64,000 nucleotides of DNA, from the NCBI GenBank assembly GCA_964035575.1, contig OZ037851.1, positions 496,001 to 560,000 of the forward strand, read 5' to 3'. Below the pieces are notes generated by a model that was not told the origin of the DNA, made no database searches, and saw only the letters and a list, made by a program, of their open reading frames with translations. The position numbers were made by a program, and so were the translations under genes. Below, in pieces: positions 41,704 to 51,052 of this stretch; position 1 is the first letter of the stretch; the number at the start of each line of letters is the position of its first letter. This DNA is from Rhynchopus sp. YZ270_cl-10 (lineage: Eukaryota; Euglenozoa; Diplonemea; Diplonemida; Diplonemidae).

Positions 41704-43908
41704 TTACCCCTCGACAGCGAGAAATCTAAAGCCGCCTTGTCTGGTGATGAAGACCACCGATGCAGCGTCACTCCTAGTAGCGGGGCTTCCGACAGTCTGC
41801 AGAGGTTGTGTGTGTGTTTCTTTTGTTTTTTTTTTTTTTTTTTTTTTGAAAACTTGGTTGTATTAGTGTAGACACCGAGGATGAACTCCACTATACTTTT
41901 TTGTTGTATCGCCAATCACTTTACACCTACTGGTATAAATATCTGTACTCAATAAATGTAGGCCGAAGCCTCTGTACTACGGAAGGTATAGAACGCAGAC
42001 CGTCCTCAACTCAAATTCTTGGCAAAGAACATAGAAAAATGCTGATACCTTTTCCCCTTCGCCTAACCCCTCGAACACTGGTTGAGACACTGCCTCGTCC
42101 GCACTGCTTTGCATGCTGAATACCTTGGCGTCGCATTCCCTCCCCATGCTTGCCTCTGACGCATAGCAGCCTAAAACGATGTCTGCCCTTTGTTCGATTC
42201 TGTCTAATACTGTTGTTGGCCTGTTTTCGGTGGTGTTTTTGACTGATTTGATGGCAAAAAATTCGTCGGCGGAGCGGCTAACATAGATGCGTTTGTTAAT
42301 GAGGCATGTGGTAGGGAGGTGGCTCAGGCATTCTATCAGAAGAGAGAACAGCTCCGCCCCTGCCGACATCTTCTCCACACATTCTCCGTACAGACCGCCG
42401 AAGATTTTACGTTGCCGGTCACTCCAAGCAGAGGGGTCGCTGTCGTCCTTCAGCACCTCCAAAAACCCTTCGTAATCAATTTCCGCAGAACGCAGCAACG
42501 TCACTGCAGAATCCTTTTGGATTTTCAAAGCAACAACCGTGAGAAGCCATTCCAATCGGTTGCATTGTCTCCGCCCTGTATGGTTAATTTGCGGTCGCGG
42601 TGCGGTGCTCGAAGGCGAAGAAGGGAAGGTCTCATGCGGCAATGGCGAGCACGGTTCCACAAAGTCAACCGTTTCCTCCGCATCTTCAGGTCGTCCTCCC
42701 AGGAACGAATCCTCCGCAAAGAAGACTAGCCGAGAAGGGCTGAGGGTTACGTCATTAAACGTCAAAAGCCGTTTTCTCAGAAAATTGAGTGACCCATACG
42801 TCGCAGAGCGAGAGTCGTTTACAACACAGACATCGCTGTCATTCAGAGAGGTAGGCACAATGGAGACCGGCCGTCCAGAGAAGGATGTGCTTTGCTCATC
42901 GTTGTACTCTTCTGCGTCGTCGCTGTCATCCGCATTCGCTTCATTCCGTTTATCCTGTATCACCCTCTTTTTTAATGTCGCAAGCAAATCCTTTAACATA
43001 GCGAAATGAGAGTTAAGTGGATATCTCCCTCCCTGTGGAGAATGTTTCTTAACGGGAGAAACGGACATCGGAGAAGCCTCGGGAAGGATAGGGATTGGGG
43101 AGAGTGACAAAACGGTTTCATCTTCGGTTCGTTCACAGAGGTCCAGCTCGCTCATACTGTGGTCTTCTTTGGGTTCGTCGGGGCGGCGAAATGATTTCAA
43201 TGTTTGAAACGAAAACACATCTCTGTCTTCATCATATCCTAGACGCATCACGGATAACACCTTTTTTGCGATGTTCAGTGATTCGGTTCCTAATGGTGTG
43301 AGAAGATGGGGTTTGTCCAATGTCCGAAACGACCCTGGAGTGATAACCGCATCGTGCGTGAAAAAAGAGTGCAAACCACCCCCAGATGACCCAGATGAGG
43401 TACCTCCAAGGGAGCCACCCCGCATCATTTTAATATGCGGTCGATCCACCGGGCCCAACGCTGGAGTGTCCGGATCTGCTGCAGTAATAGCATCTGAAGA
43501 TCCATATTTCAAAACATCTCTCATAGAGAGCAGGCTCACCTCCATGTTTTCCCCTCGAACCTCATAAATCATGGACGGTGCTTTGAAAGTCTTCGATTTT
43601 GTTGGAGAAGATGCCTGCAAAGGAAGGCCAAGATGCGGATTAGGTAACTGCAATTTCGGTCGTTTATGAGTCTGCCGTTCTCCGGTGGAGGACAAAAAAT
43701 GTTCCATTCCTTCATCCTCCGAACTGCTTTCTCCCTCATCATAAAAATCGCGTTCCTTTCGTTTGCATATTTTTGGACCTCCTTCGACAACCTCAGGACC
43801 TTCCAGCATAAAATTGTCAAGATCGTCATCAACGTCCTCTGAACTGCTTTGTCTTACCCCGTCTGCATCAATCAAAACTACATCAGATCCATGAGTGTTC
43901 ACATCCAT
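41704..43908 (-). CDS. Unknown acidic protein, probably nuclear
   Basis: Exon 1 is 42049-43908 and exon 2 is 41704-41796, giving 650 aa. The donor is AAG|GTATCAGC and the acceptor CTCTGCAG|ACTGTC. Phase is kept and exon 2 ends TRQGGFRFLAVEG then TAA. The intron call rests on splice motifs plus frame. Residues 1-90 are acidic and Ser-rich with basic patches (KICKRKERD, KRPKLQ) that could be nuclear localisation signals. About 110-380 are of low complexity with Ser/Pro. About 440-600 look globular and helical (LEWLLTVVALKIQKDSAVTLL, LYGECVEKMSAGAELFSLLI). I recognise no family. The 252-nt intron holds a type F and a type H repeat. Confidence 0.72.
41848..41895 (+). repeat. Interspersed repeat, type F, inside an intron
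   Basis: GAAAACTTGGTTGTATTAGTGTAGACACC...ATGAACTCCACTATA lies in the intron of the unknown gene, directly after a long T run (on the gene strand, an A run). Confidence 0.6.
41945..42010 (+). repeat. Interspersed repeat, type H, inside an intron
   Basis: ATCTGTACTCAATAAATGTAGGCCGAAGCCTCTGTACT, then CAGACCGTCCTCAACTC. It is the best match to 33043-33118 and, inverted, to 44165-44215. Confidence 0.5.
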
Positions 43909-44164
43909 AAGAGATTAAAGAGGGGTTAAAAGGGGGGGTTTATTTCAACGAAGCAGAAATTTTGGTAAGGATCTCCACCAAAAAAAAAAGATGAAGGTTA
44001 AAGGGGGAGTTTTAAAGTAGATGACAGGGAGATGTGAAGAGGGAGGTCAAAAAACAAAGGGAAGAGAAGCTCCAGGGAGCTGATGGAGGAGACGTAAAAA
44101 AAGGGGGGGTAAGGGGTGGGAGAATGCGCTGTGAGGGGGGTGGATGGGTGTACAAAAATAAAGA

Positions 44165-44215
44165 TGTCTACCCGACTCAGTACCAAGGCTTCGGCCAACA
44201 TTGAGTACAGACCCT
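44165..44215 (-). repeat. Interspersed repeat, type H (opposite orientation)
   Basis: AGTACCAAGGCTTCGGCCAACATTGAGTACAGACCC is the complement of the type H core. It is one of the few repeats in the window that is not in the common orientation. Confidence 0.5.
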
Positions 44216-44518
44216 ATTAGCCCCAAGTTGGGGTGGATGTGAGGATGGTTATGTCAAATGTCAAAATACATTTCGTGGTGTTGGTATCAAAATGAACCCT
44301 GCAATTTGGAACATTAGAAGGTAGGATGGCGTGGCGGCAAGGGGGGTGATACGCACTTTTTCAGACCCCCTATGCAGTTACCATAGGAGGAGTTTTTTTA
44401 GTCAGAGATAGAGAAATAAAACTAGGCAAGTGCTTCAATGATTCCTTCAGGAGAGAGTGAAAAAATAGAGAGCTTTTTTTTTTTTTTGGGGGGGGGGGGG
44501 GGGCAGCTTCAAAAGGAA

Positions 44519-44541
44519 TTTAAGCATCTCTTATGCTTAGC
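44519..44541 (+). repeat. Stem-loop repeat, type A (inner stem only)
   Basis: TTTAAGCATCTCTTATGCTTAG keeps the AAGC/GCTT inner pairing. Confidence 0.35.
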
Positions 44542-44967
44542 AAAAGAAAGAAAAAAACGAAAGAAGAGGCCAGGGCAGGCATGCACCGTGACGAGGAAAA
44601 AAAATTTCCGGCTGGTGACGAGTTTTTCCCCCCCGTTTTTTCTTGCGGTTTTTGTGTGGTATTAGGAGTTTATCGTGGGTTTGCTCCCGAAAACCCTTTC
44701 TTTTGCACAAACGAATTCATTGTGACGCGAAATATTTTTTTTTCTCGGGTTGAGACCGAGCCTACCAATGCAGTGAAGAAAACGGGGAGGAAAAAATCTT
44801 CCCGGCCAAAATCTGGTGACGGGGACGACATTTAGAGAAAGGCCTGGGCGAGGGTGCCAATAACAAATAACGAAAACTAAACAATCACCCACCAAGAAAG
44901 GTGGGTTCTGTACTCTTCTGTGATTTTTTTTTTAAAAAAAGGGAGGAAACGCCGCAAAAGATAAATA

Positions 44968-45008
44968 ATTATTGCGCAGGTACCTCCGACTGACCTACGT
45001 CTGAGATC
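44968..45008 (+). repeat. Interspersed repeat, type E (short)
   Basis: TATTGCGCAGGTACCTCCGACTGACCTACGTCTGAGATC shares the 5' two thirds with the full copies. Confidence 0.5.
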
Positions 45009-45214
45009 AACAACAAAAAAAAAGAAACTCGTACACGCAATGCCCCCACCACCACCATCCTTCCCCCCTCTCCCCTGCACCATTGTCAAATAAAAAAAGA
45101 CATGATTTTGTGCGCAGCAACAGCCGGACAAGCTAGGTAGTGTCTTTGCAGAATTGTAACCGTTACCTTTCTTCAGAGAAACGTGGAGATGACATTGCTA
45201 CCCATGTTATTGAA

Positions 45215-45336
45215 TACAGTAGGACAAGTAATATTGGCGACCAAAAAAGTCGCCAATTGCAAGAAAACCCCCAAAATCCGCCAATATTATTTGGTCGCCA
45301 ATTTTTTTGGGTCGCCAAGTTTCTTGTCCTACTGTA
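45215..45336. mobile_element. Tc1/mariner-like miniature element
   Basis: TACAGTAGGACAAG and CTTGTCCTACTGTA are perfect 14-bp ends. The body (ATTGGCGACC and GGTCGCCAAT words) also folds on itself. At 122 bp, with TA ends and the CAGT start common in this superfamily, it is a typical miniature inverted-repeat element. Confidence 0.85.
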
Positions 45337-45636
45337 CAACCAATCACAAATAAAAAAAGAAGGGAAAAATTTGTTTTCAACAGAATCCATCCTAACCAAA
45401 CTAAACTAGTGAAGCAAAAACAAAACAAAGCAAAAAGCATGCTACAGCGGTTAAAGACCGTTCCACCTAAAGAAGCTGCCCGCCTCAAGTAAATTCCAAT
45501 ATCGCTTTCAATCCCGCCGCTTTTCCTTTCAGGCGTAACATTCCTTTAACCACTGTATTTATTCTGAAGGCATTTCCCAAGCCTTTCGCCTTTCCTTATA
45601 AAGATAAAACACCCTGGTAGAATACAAATAAAAAGA

Positions 45637-45681
45637 GAAGTTCAAACGCCTCACCGTACACCAGCAGACGCAAGGCTCTGA
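45637..45681 (+). repeat. Interspersed repeat, type D
   Basis: GAAGTTCAAACGCCTCACCGTACACCAGCAGACGCAAGGCTCTGA closely follows the copies at 47691 and 60011. Confidence 0.6.
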
Positions 45682-45710
45682 AATATTTAAGAGAATGGAA
45701 AAAAAAAAAT

Positions 45711-45744
45711 TGACTTGAAATACAAGGCCTCTCGTGACATTGCA
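45711..45744 (+). repeat. Stem-loop repeat, type C
   Basis: TGACTTGAAATACAAGGC-CTCTCGT-GACATTGCA: consensus start and loop. Confidence 0.6.
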
Positions 45745-46083
45745 ACGAGAGAAAAAAAAAAGGGGGGGAAAGGAAAACCACTGATCTAACCTTTTCCTTT
45801 ATGATCGCATTGGACTGGCGCTGCAAACCCTTGGGGATCTGTTTGCAATTTAACAATGCACAATGCACAAAAAAAAAAATCTTGCGATGAATGTGTCGAC
45901 GCATCTACACATAAAAAGGAAGCCAAAACACTCACATGGGTACGCTACCTATTTTCCGCGCTAAAAAAGAGACAGAGAGAGAGAGAGGTTGAGAAGCCCT
46001 AATCATTTTATCAAATCATTGATCATGTAATCATTCTCCTAGACCTCCCAAGACGCAGCAAAGCTGCTTAACTAGCTACTAAA

Positions 46084-46123
<40 letters not shown>

Positions 46124-46863
46124 TGAGAAAAAACTAAACACTCCCACCCAACCGAGCATGCCATTCCTCAGGGGGGAAAAAGGAATAAAGTTCTTTCAAT
46201 TCAATGCAGGGGGGTTTTATGCAGGAAAAAAAACAGAATTCAGGGGTAACTGCATTTTTTCTCTCAAAAAAAAAAATCATGTCAATTGGCTCTCGTGTTC
46301 AGCTTTTTTAGGGAAAAGAAAATGTTTAGTGAAGATGATATCAAGTCGAGTTTGGTCACCTGAAGACAACCCCCTCCTCCTAGCAAGCGAATGTGGAAGG
46401 AGGTGTTGTAAAAAAAAAAGAAGGGGAAAAAAAAAACGGTCTCTTTTGTTTCTCCGACAATGTTCTGTTTTGTTTTTGTTGAGCTTATTTTTTTCCCCTT
46501 TTTATTCACTATAATTATTATAGTAAACCCGGTTACTAAACCGTGCACAAAATGTATACTGAGACGCACTAATGTAGGGAATTTGACCCCAATTATTTGG
46601 CATTCCCCCCCTATTTGCACACACGGCAATTTGGAGACACAATTACGATACTCAACTGTGCAGCAAGCACCAAGGCACACTACACTCCTTGTATTCACCG
46701 AATCAAGTCACTACAGCCTGCGCGTGAAGACAGGGAAAGAATCACTTTGCGGCCAGGATTTGTACAATACAATAAACACACACAAAATAATTGTTTGAAT
46801 AAGTGAAGTTTGAAGTGCGCAGCACGGCAAAAAAACCTAAAAACTGTCGGGGTGAAATATAAA

Positions 46864-47109
46864 TATGGGGGTAAGGACATTCTGTATCCCCAAGTGTGAC
46901 TTTTGGACAATTCAAACCCACAAGGTTTCGATAAAGACAATTCAGACCACAAGGTTCACAAGGTTTGAATTTTGGACACTTCAGACCCACAAGGTCTGAA
47001 CTGTCCAAAATGCAAACCTTGTGGGTCTGAAGTGTCTTTATCGTAAATCTTGTGGGTTTGAATTGTCCAAAAGTCACACTTGGGGGTACCAGAATGTCCT
47101 TACCCCATA
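46864..47109. mobile_element. Foldback element with TA ends
   Basis: TATGGGGGTAAGGACATTCTG faces CAGAATGTCCTTACCCCATA after a one-base shift. The arms extend through AAGTGTGACTTTTGGACA to near the centre, with repeated ACCCACAAGGT words. Nearly the whole 246 bp can pair. Confidence 0.75.
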
Positions 47110-47150
47110 AATATGGGTTGGGTAGATCGATGCGAATAGGGAAGTTTGTA

Positions 47151-47186
47151 ATGATGAACCTAGGCCTCGCACAGTGCTGGGCCACC
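47151..47186 (+). repeat. Stem-loop repeat, type A
   Basis: ATGATGAACCTAGGCCTCGCACAGTGCTGGGCCACC: inner stem CCTAGGC/GCTGGG partly paired. It is preceded by GAAGTTTGTA. Confidence 0.45.
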
Positions 47187-47234
47187 ATGGATCACAAAAA
47201 AACAAAAAACAAAACTTATTGCATTTTGGTTCTT

Positions 47235-47291
47235 TGAAAACTGTATAGCGTGTATAGTAGTGTAGACAACCCAGAGGATGAGCTACCACTA
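47235..47291 (+). repeat. Interspersed repeat, type F (diverged)
   Basis: GAAAACTGTATAGCG...TAGTGTAGACAACCCAGAGGATGAGCTACCACTA follows the plan of 41848-41895. Confidence 0.5.
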
Positions 47292-47373
47292 AAACAATAT
47301 TGTATTTTAGGTTCTTTCTTTATAGCGGGGTTCAGAAAACTTCGAAAAAAAACATGTCGTTTCCACATTACTT

Positions 47374-47472
47374 TACAGTCACACAGCAAACACCAGTGGT
47401 AAGAACCTTCCTTAAGAAAAATACCAAAATACATCTTAGTTTTTACCCCACCGGTGTTTGTGCATGACTGTA
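47374..47472. mobile_element. Tc1/mariner-like miniature element
   Basis: TACAGTCACACAGCAAACACC and GGTGTTTGTGCATGACTGTA are imperfect inverted ends (with small gaps), continuing as AGTGGTAAGAAC facing GTTTTTACCCCACC. It is 99 bp with TA ends. The right end resembles 18092-18126. Confidence 0.7.
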
Positions 47473-47690
47473 TATCCCAAAGGAGACACGCACCTTGGGC
47501 TTACCTACAGCAGGAAGTGCTGGAGCATCCTTGCACGGATGGAGTAGGAATACAATTGCCGCGCCAATACCGGACCATGATACTAGCACAATCCTTTTTT
47601 CTGACGGGAAAAAAAATGGACAGCAAAATACCACCCGAAGGCTGGTTTTTTTTTTTTTTTTTGATATTTTGTTGTGTAAAATTTCCAAGA

Positions 47691-47742
47691 GAAGTTGAAA
47701 GAGTGCAAACGCCTCATCGTTCATCGGCGGACGCAGGCATTT
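47691..47742 (+). repeat. Interspersed repeat, type D
   Basis: GAAGTTGAAAGAGTGCAAACGCC, then CATCGGCGGACGCAGGCATTT. GTGC/GCAC-like ends and an inner GCC/GGC can pair. It is the best-preserved copy together with 60011. Confidence 0.6.
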
Positions 47743-47928
47743 AAAACATACAAAATCGTCGGGTTAAATCATAGACAGGCTTTGTGATAGTAAGTGCAGG
47801 TCCTGTGAGTGTACGGAACACCCGGAGGGAAGGGAAACCAAAGAAAGAGAGACTAATGTGTGAAAGATGAAATCGCTCCCACACGGGGGCGCAAAAATAA
47901 AATAAAAAAATATACAACTGGTGTTACC

Positions 47929-48682
47929 CAGGGCTCTCAAGATCCTCCACGAAAAAAGCAGAATTTTCGAAATGAGGAGGATTCGTTTTTGCAAAAAAAA
48001 CCCCCCAAAAAAAAATTTTTCCCCCGCAACAAGCGGTCGTCGCGCGCTTCGCGCGCGCCTCCCTGACAGCCACAGAGCGGAGAGGCGGGTCAATTTTGCG
48101 AGATAACAAAAAACGGAAATCTAATCCTTTCTCTTGCACCGTACGCTCCACGAACCGTACAAAACCAATACGTCTTCCAGAAGCAGGGGCTGATGCAACG
48201 GCGGGTAATTTTTTTTAAATGGCAAAAATTTTGCAGCTTTGGTCACGTTGCATTTTTTGGCTGCAAAATACAAGGGTATCCAAAGACATTGCCAACTATT
48301 TTTTTGCGGAGCAAAAAAATAATATAAATGGCGCCGCAGGCGAAAAAAAATTGGGGTACGGTGTAAAAATGCTTCCTTTTACACTACAGAATCGCTCAAC
48401 GAACCCTTTTTTTGAGTAGCAAAAAATGAAAATGGCGCCGCAAGCAAATTTTTTTTAAGGTGCAGCCCTGGACGGTGCATACAGGCTCGGGAAAATATTG
48501 GCTCCCTCGGGGGAGACAAAGTGACCCCCCACTATAAAACCCCTAGGAGGATAATCCTCCACCCGAGCCCGCCAAAAAAAAAAAAAAAGTGGAGGAAATC
48601 CTCCACCAAAAAAGCCTGAAAAAAAAAAAAAAAGCCCCTGGAGGAAATATCCTCCCCTACGTGGAGGATCTTGAGAGCACTG
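47929..48682. mobile_element. hAT-like non-autonomous DNA transposon
   Basis: The ends are CAGGGCTCTCAAGATCC and GGATCTTGAGAGCACTG, a 22-bp inverted repeat with one mismatch. Perfect 8-bp duplications GTGTTACC flank it at 47921-47928 and 48683-48690. The body holds a GCGCGC-TTC-GCGCGC palindrome and a module running from GGCGCCGCAGGCG through GGGTACGGTGTAAAAAT. The module is shared with 49729-50475 and 60324-60433. There is no transposase. Confidence 0.88.
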
Positions 48683-48698
48683 GTGTTACCGATCTGCT

Positions 48699-48827
48699 GT
48701 CGGGGACATGTCAACGACATGTCAAGGACATGTCAATATAGGGGGGGTGTGTCATTTTCCCCTGTAAACCTTGTGTCAAGGACATGTCAAGGACCTGTCA
48801 ATATGGGCCCTTTCGGGAACACCAACA
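48699..48827 (-). repeat. GACAGGTCG repeat element, type I (inverted, diverged)
   Basis: GACATGTCAACGACATGTCAAGGACATGTCAATAT occurs twice, ending GGGCCCTTTCGGGAACACC. It is the complement of the plan at 12361 and 26446, enlarged by an internal duplication. Confidence 0.5.
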
Positions 48828-49097
48828 ACCCTCATTTTAATTTTGCAAAATTTCCGGGTGTTCAGTTTGTTTGTGTGCAAACTCGGCAAGAAACTTTTTT
48901 ATTTGTCCATGCGAACTGAAGGCAGGTGGTGTGGCTTCAATACTTCCTAAACAAATATATTACGTAGATTCGTTCTCTTTTGCCCAATCAGCGCGCTGCC
49001 CACCTTCTTTGCAATGACGCAAATCAGTTTAAAAATAATAACACCTTTAAAGGGTGCCTAAATCTACACATCTTTTAAAAAAGGTGACTTTGGGCTA

Positions 49098-49135
49098 CCT
49101 CAGCGGGTTATCGAACTGCGGAGGGACTTCATTGG
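49098..49135 (+). repeat. Interspersed hairpin, type G
   Basis: CCTCAGCGGGTTATCGAACTGCGGAGG, then GACTTCATTGG, shared with 60063-60103. Confidence 0.5.
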
Positions 49136-49205
49136 ACACAACGAGGATGGATGCTGCAGGGTACACAGTCACCATCCCTCTAGAGCGGGGGGTAAATATC
49201 ATAAC

Positions 49206-49502
49206 CAGGCACTCCGCTAGGTACTAAAGTTCTGTTGATTGTCAACAGAACTTTTTGAAAATGGGGAAAAAAAAAAAAAAAAAAAAGTTCTGCTGAGTGG
49301 TTCAGACCCGTTCTACTTGTCAAAAAAGCTCAGGAGAAGAAGATATGGAGAGGTGAGTGCTCAAACGTCCCAAAAAAGTCAAAATCGGGCGTTGAAAAAA
49401 AAAAAAAGTTGCGTACCGTGCGCCTGCGGCGCAAGCATGTACCCCACCACGTGGACCATCAACAGAACATTTTCAAAATCGGAAATCCTAGCGGAGAGCC
49501 TG
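49206..49502. mobile_element. hAT-like miniature element
   Basis: CAGGCACTCCGCTAGG and CCTAGCGGAGAGCCTG are inverted ends with one mismatch. Perfect 8-bp duplications ATCATAAC flank it at 49198-49205 and 49503-49510. An AAAGTTCTGTTGA/TCAACAGAACTTT hairpin follows the left end, and ATCAACAGAAC recurs near the right end. It is 297 bp and non-coding. Confidence 0.88.
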
Positions 49503-49610
49503 ATCATAACACTTTAAAAAAAAACAAAACGGGAGCTTTGCACAAGGGTGGCTATACGTAAACGGTTCTAGTAATTTTCATATTCGAAAAAGAGGGGGGT
49601 GAAGAAAGAA

Positions 49611-49642
49611 AAGATCCTGAGCACCACATGCTCAGTCATTTG
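49611..49642 (+). repeat. Stem-loop repeat, type A with a changed inner stem
   Basis: AAAGATCCTGAGCACCACATGCTCAGTCATTT: the inner stem is CTGAGC/GCTCAG, one base pair changed on both sides from CTAAGC/GCTTAG. Confidence 0.6.
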
Positions 49643-49728
49643 AAAAAAAATTGCAAATCACTTCTCCGTGTACGCAGAGTTGTGGATTGCGTGACGAAGT
49701 AACTCAACACGAAAATTTGAAAAAAGAA

Positions 49729-50475
49729 CAGTGTTTCCCACGGTGAGATTTTGGGGTGAGAAATCTCACAAAAAAAAAAAAAAAAAAAAAAGTGAGGTGA
49801 GAAATCTCACCTGCGGGGAAAAAAAAAAAAAAAAAAAATCATGGTTGAACCACGGGAGTACCATGGAACTGGGTTGCTGACCGCACCATCCAGGCTGTAC
49901 CTCAATTTTTTTTTGCCTGCGGCGCCATTTTCCCTTTTTTGCTCCGCAAAAAAGGGTTGGGTGTGTGACTATGTGCTGTAAAAAGATAGATTTTTACACT
50001 GTACCCTAATTTTTTTTCGCCTGCGGCGCCATTTGTTTGATTTTTTTTTTTGCTCCGCAAAAATCCCTATGTTCCCAATGTCCCTGGTCAGCAGTGCTGA
50101 AAAAATTTTGGGCACAAAAACAAGCTGACCCCTCAATCTTCCAACGACAGTGACATTTATGTCAACAATTTTTAGAAATGTCGCGTACCGTGGCTTCGCT
50201 TGGGTGCCATGCCTGCCATGACTGCCGTTTATTTTTAATTTTGTAAATGTACTGAGTTTACTGATAATTCGTATACCACGTGTGCCTGGTGCAAATATCA
50301 ATGAAGTGCCGAACTCCGAGAAATTCTCACATTCCGCCGGAGGCCCCCAACTTGAGCTAAGGTGGGGACCCGGGCGCGCGAAGCGCGCCCGGGCTCGCCA
50401 CACCTATGCAAAAACCCGCAAAACCGCAAAATCTCACCTATTTTCAGAGTTAGGTGAGATGCTGGGAAACACTGG
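49729..50475. mobile_element. hAT-like non-autonomous DNA transposon
   Basis: The ends are CAGTGTTTCCCA and TGGGAAACACTG (right end CTGGGAAACACTGG). AAAAAGAA lies on both sides (49721-49728, 50476-50483) but is low-complexity, and the right junction is uncertain by one base. The body carries the GGCGCC/TTTTTACAC module in the opposite orientation to 47929-48682. It also carries a CCCGGGCGCGC-GAA-GCGCGCCCGGG palindrome, two A runs with a GTGAGAAATCTCAC palindrome, and no transposase. Confidence 0.8.
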
Positions 50476-50483
50476 AAAAAGAA

Positions 50484-51052
50484 AAAAAAAAAAAGAAAAA
50501 GAAAGAAGAACAAAAAGATGAATGAGTCTCTTGCGCACATCTCAAGAAAGGAAAGCGGTAAAGCAACAAAAACCCCCCCACCCTCAACCGATTTCAAAAA
50601 AGTTGTATTTTTTTTGAGGGTTTATGGACAGAGCCATATGGAGATTTTCACCTTTGCGCAAAATAAATTCAGTGCGGGGAAAATAATCGCAAAAATATTC
50701 GTACCCTTTTTTTACCTATACACCCCAAGCGCCCCTTTACCGGTTGGAGAGCCCCAAAACCAGAACTCTAAAGTGGCTTGAAAATATGGCTTGGGGTGAA
50801 TACGGTTAAAAAACCCCCCCCTCTTTCTCTTGATACCCTAAGGAAAGAGCGGTCTTTCAGTTCTTTTTTGGGATGAGAAACACATGATGTGATTTTCCAA
50901 AAATTGGGATTAGGTGTAAAAAAAAAAAGGTCCTTCTCGGGTCCTTCTAGGGTATACCCCAAACCCCCCACTACAAATCACATCACAACACAAAAACCCC
51001 CCCCTCCTCACCCCCCTCCTCCCCATTTCCCCGCTTTTCTCGCTTTTATTTT
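50484..51052. other. Intergenic region downstream of the receptor gene
   Basis: A type B stem-loop (50516) is present. A 60-bp segment (50727-50790, ACCGGTTGGAGAGCCCCAAAA) is the complement of 60735-60778 inside the TTAA element. It is bracketed by CACCCCAAGC and GCTTGGGGTG. There is no gene. Confidence 0.55.
50516..50544 (+). repeat. Stem-loop repeat, type B
   Basis: AGATGAATGAGTCTCTTGCGCACATCT: outer AGATG/CATCT paired, loop TCTCTTG. Confidence 0.5.

Larger units (their letters stand above)
43909..45214. other. Intergenic region upstream of the unknown gene
   Basis: No gene is supported. Purine-rich plus-strand sequence (43919-44115) would give a pyrimidine-rich leader on the gene strand. 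An inverted type H copy (44165), a type A fragment (44519), a long T/G run (44470-44502) and a type E copy (44968) follow. Confidence 0.5.
45337..46863. other. Gene-free region with GA microsatellites
   Basis: No gene is supported. Type D (45637) and C (45711) repeats are present. Two GAGAGA tracts (45967-45989 and 46083-46122) each end in GGTTGAGAA, so the tract and its right flank are duplicated about 120 bp apart. Confidence 0.5.
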
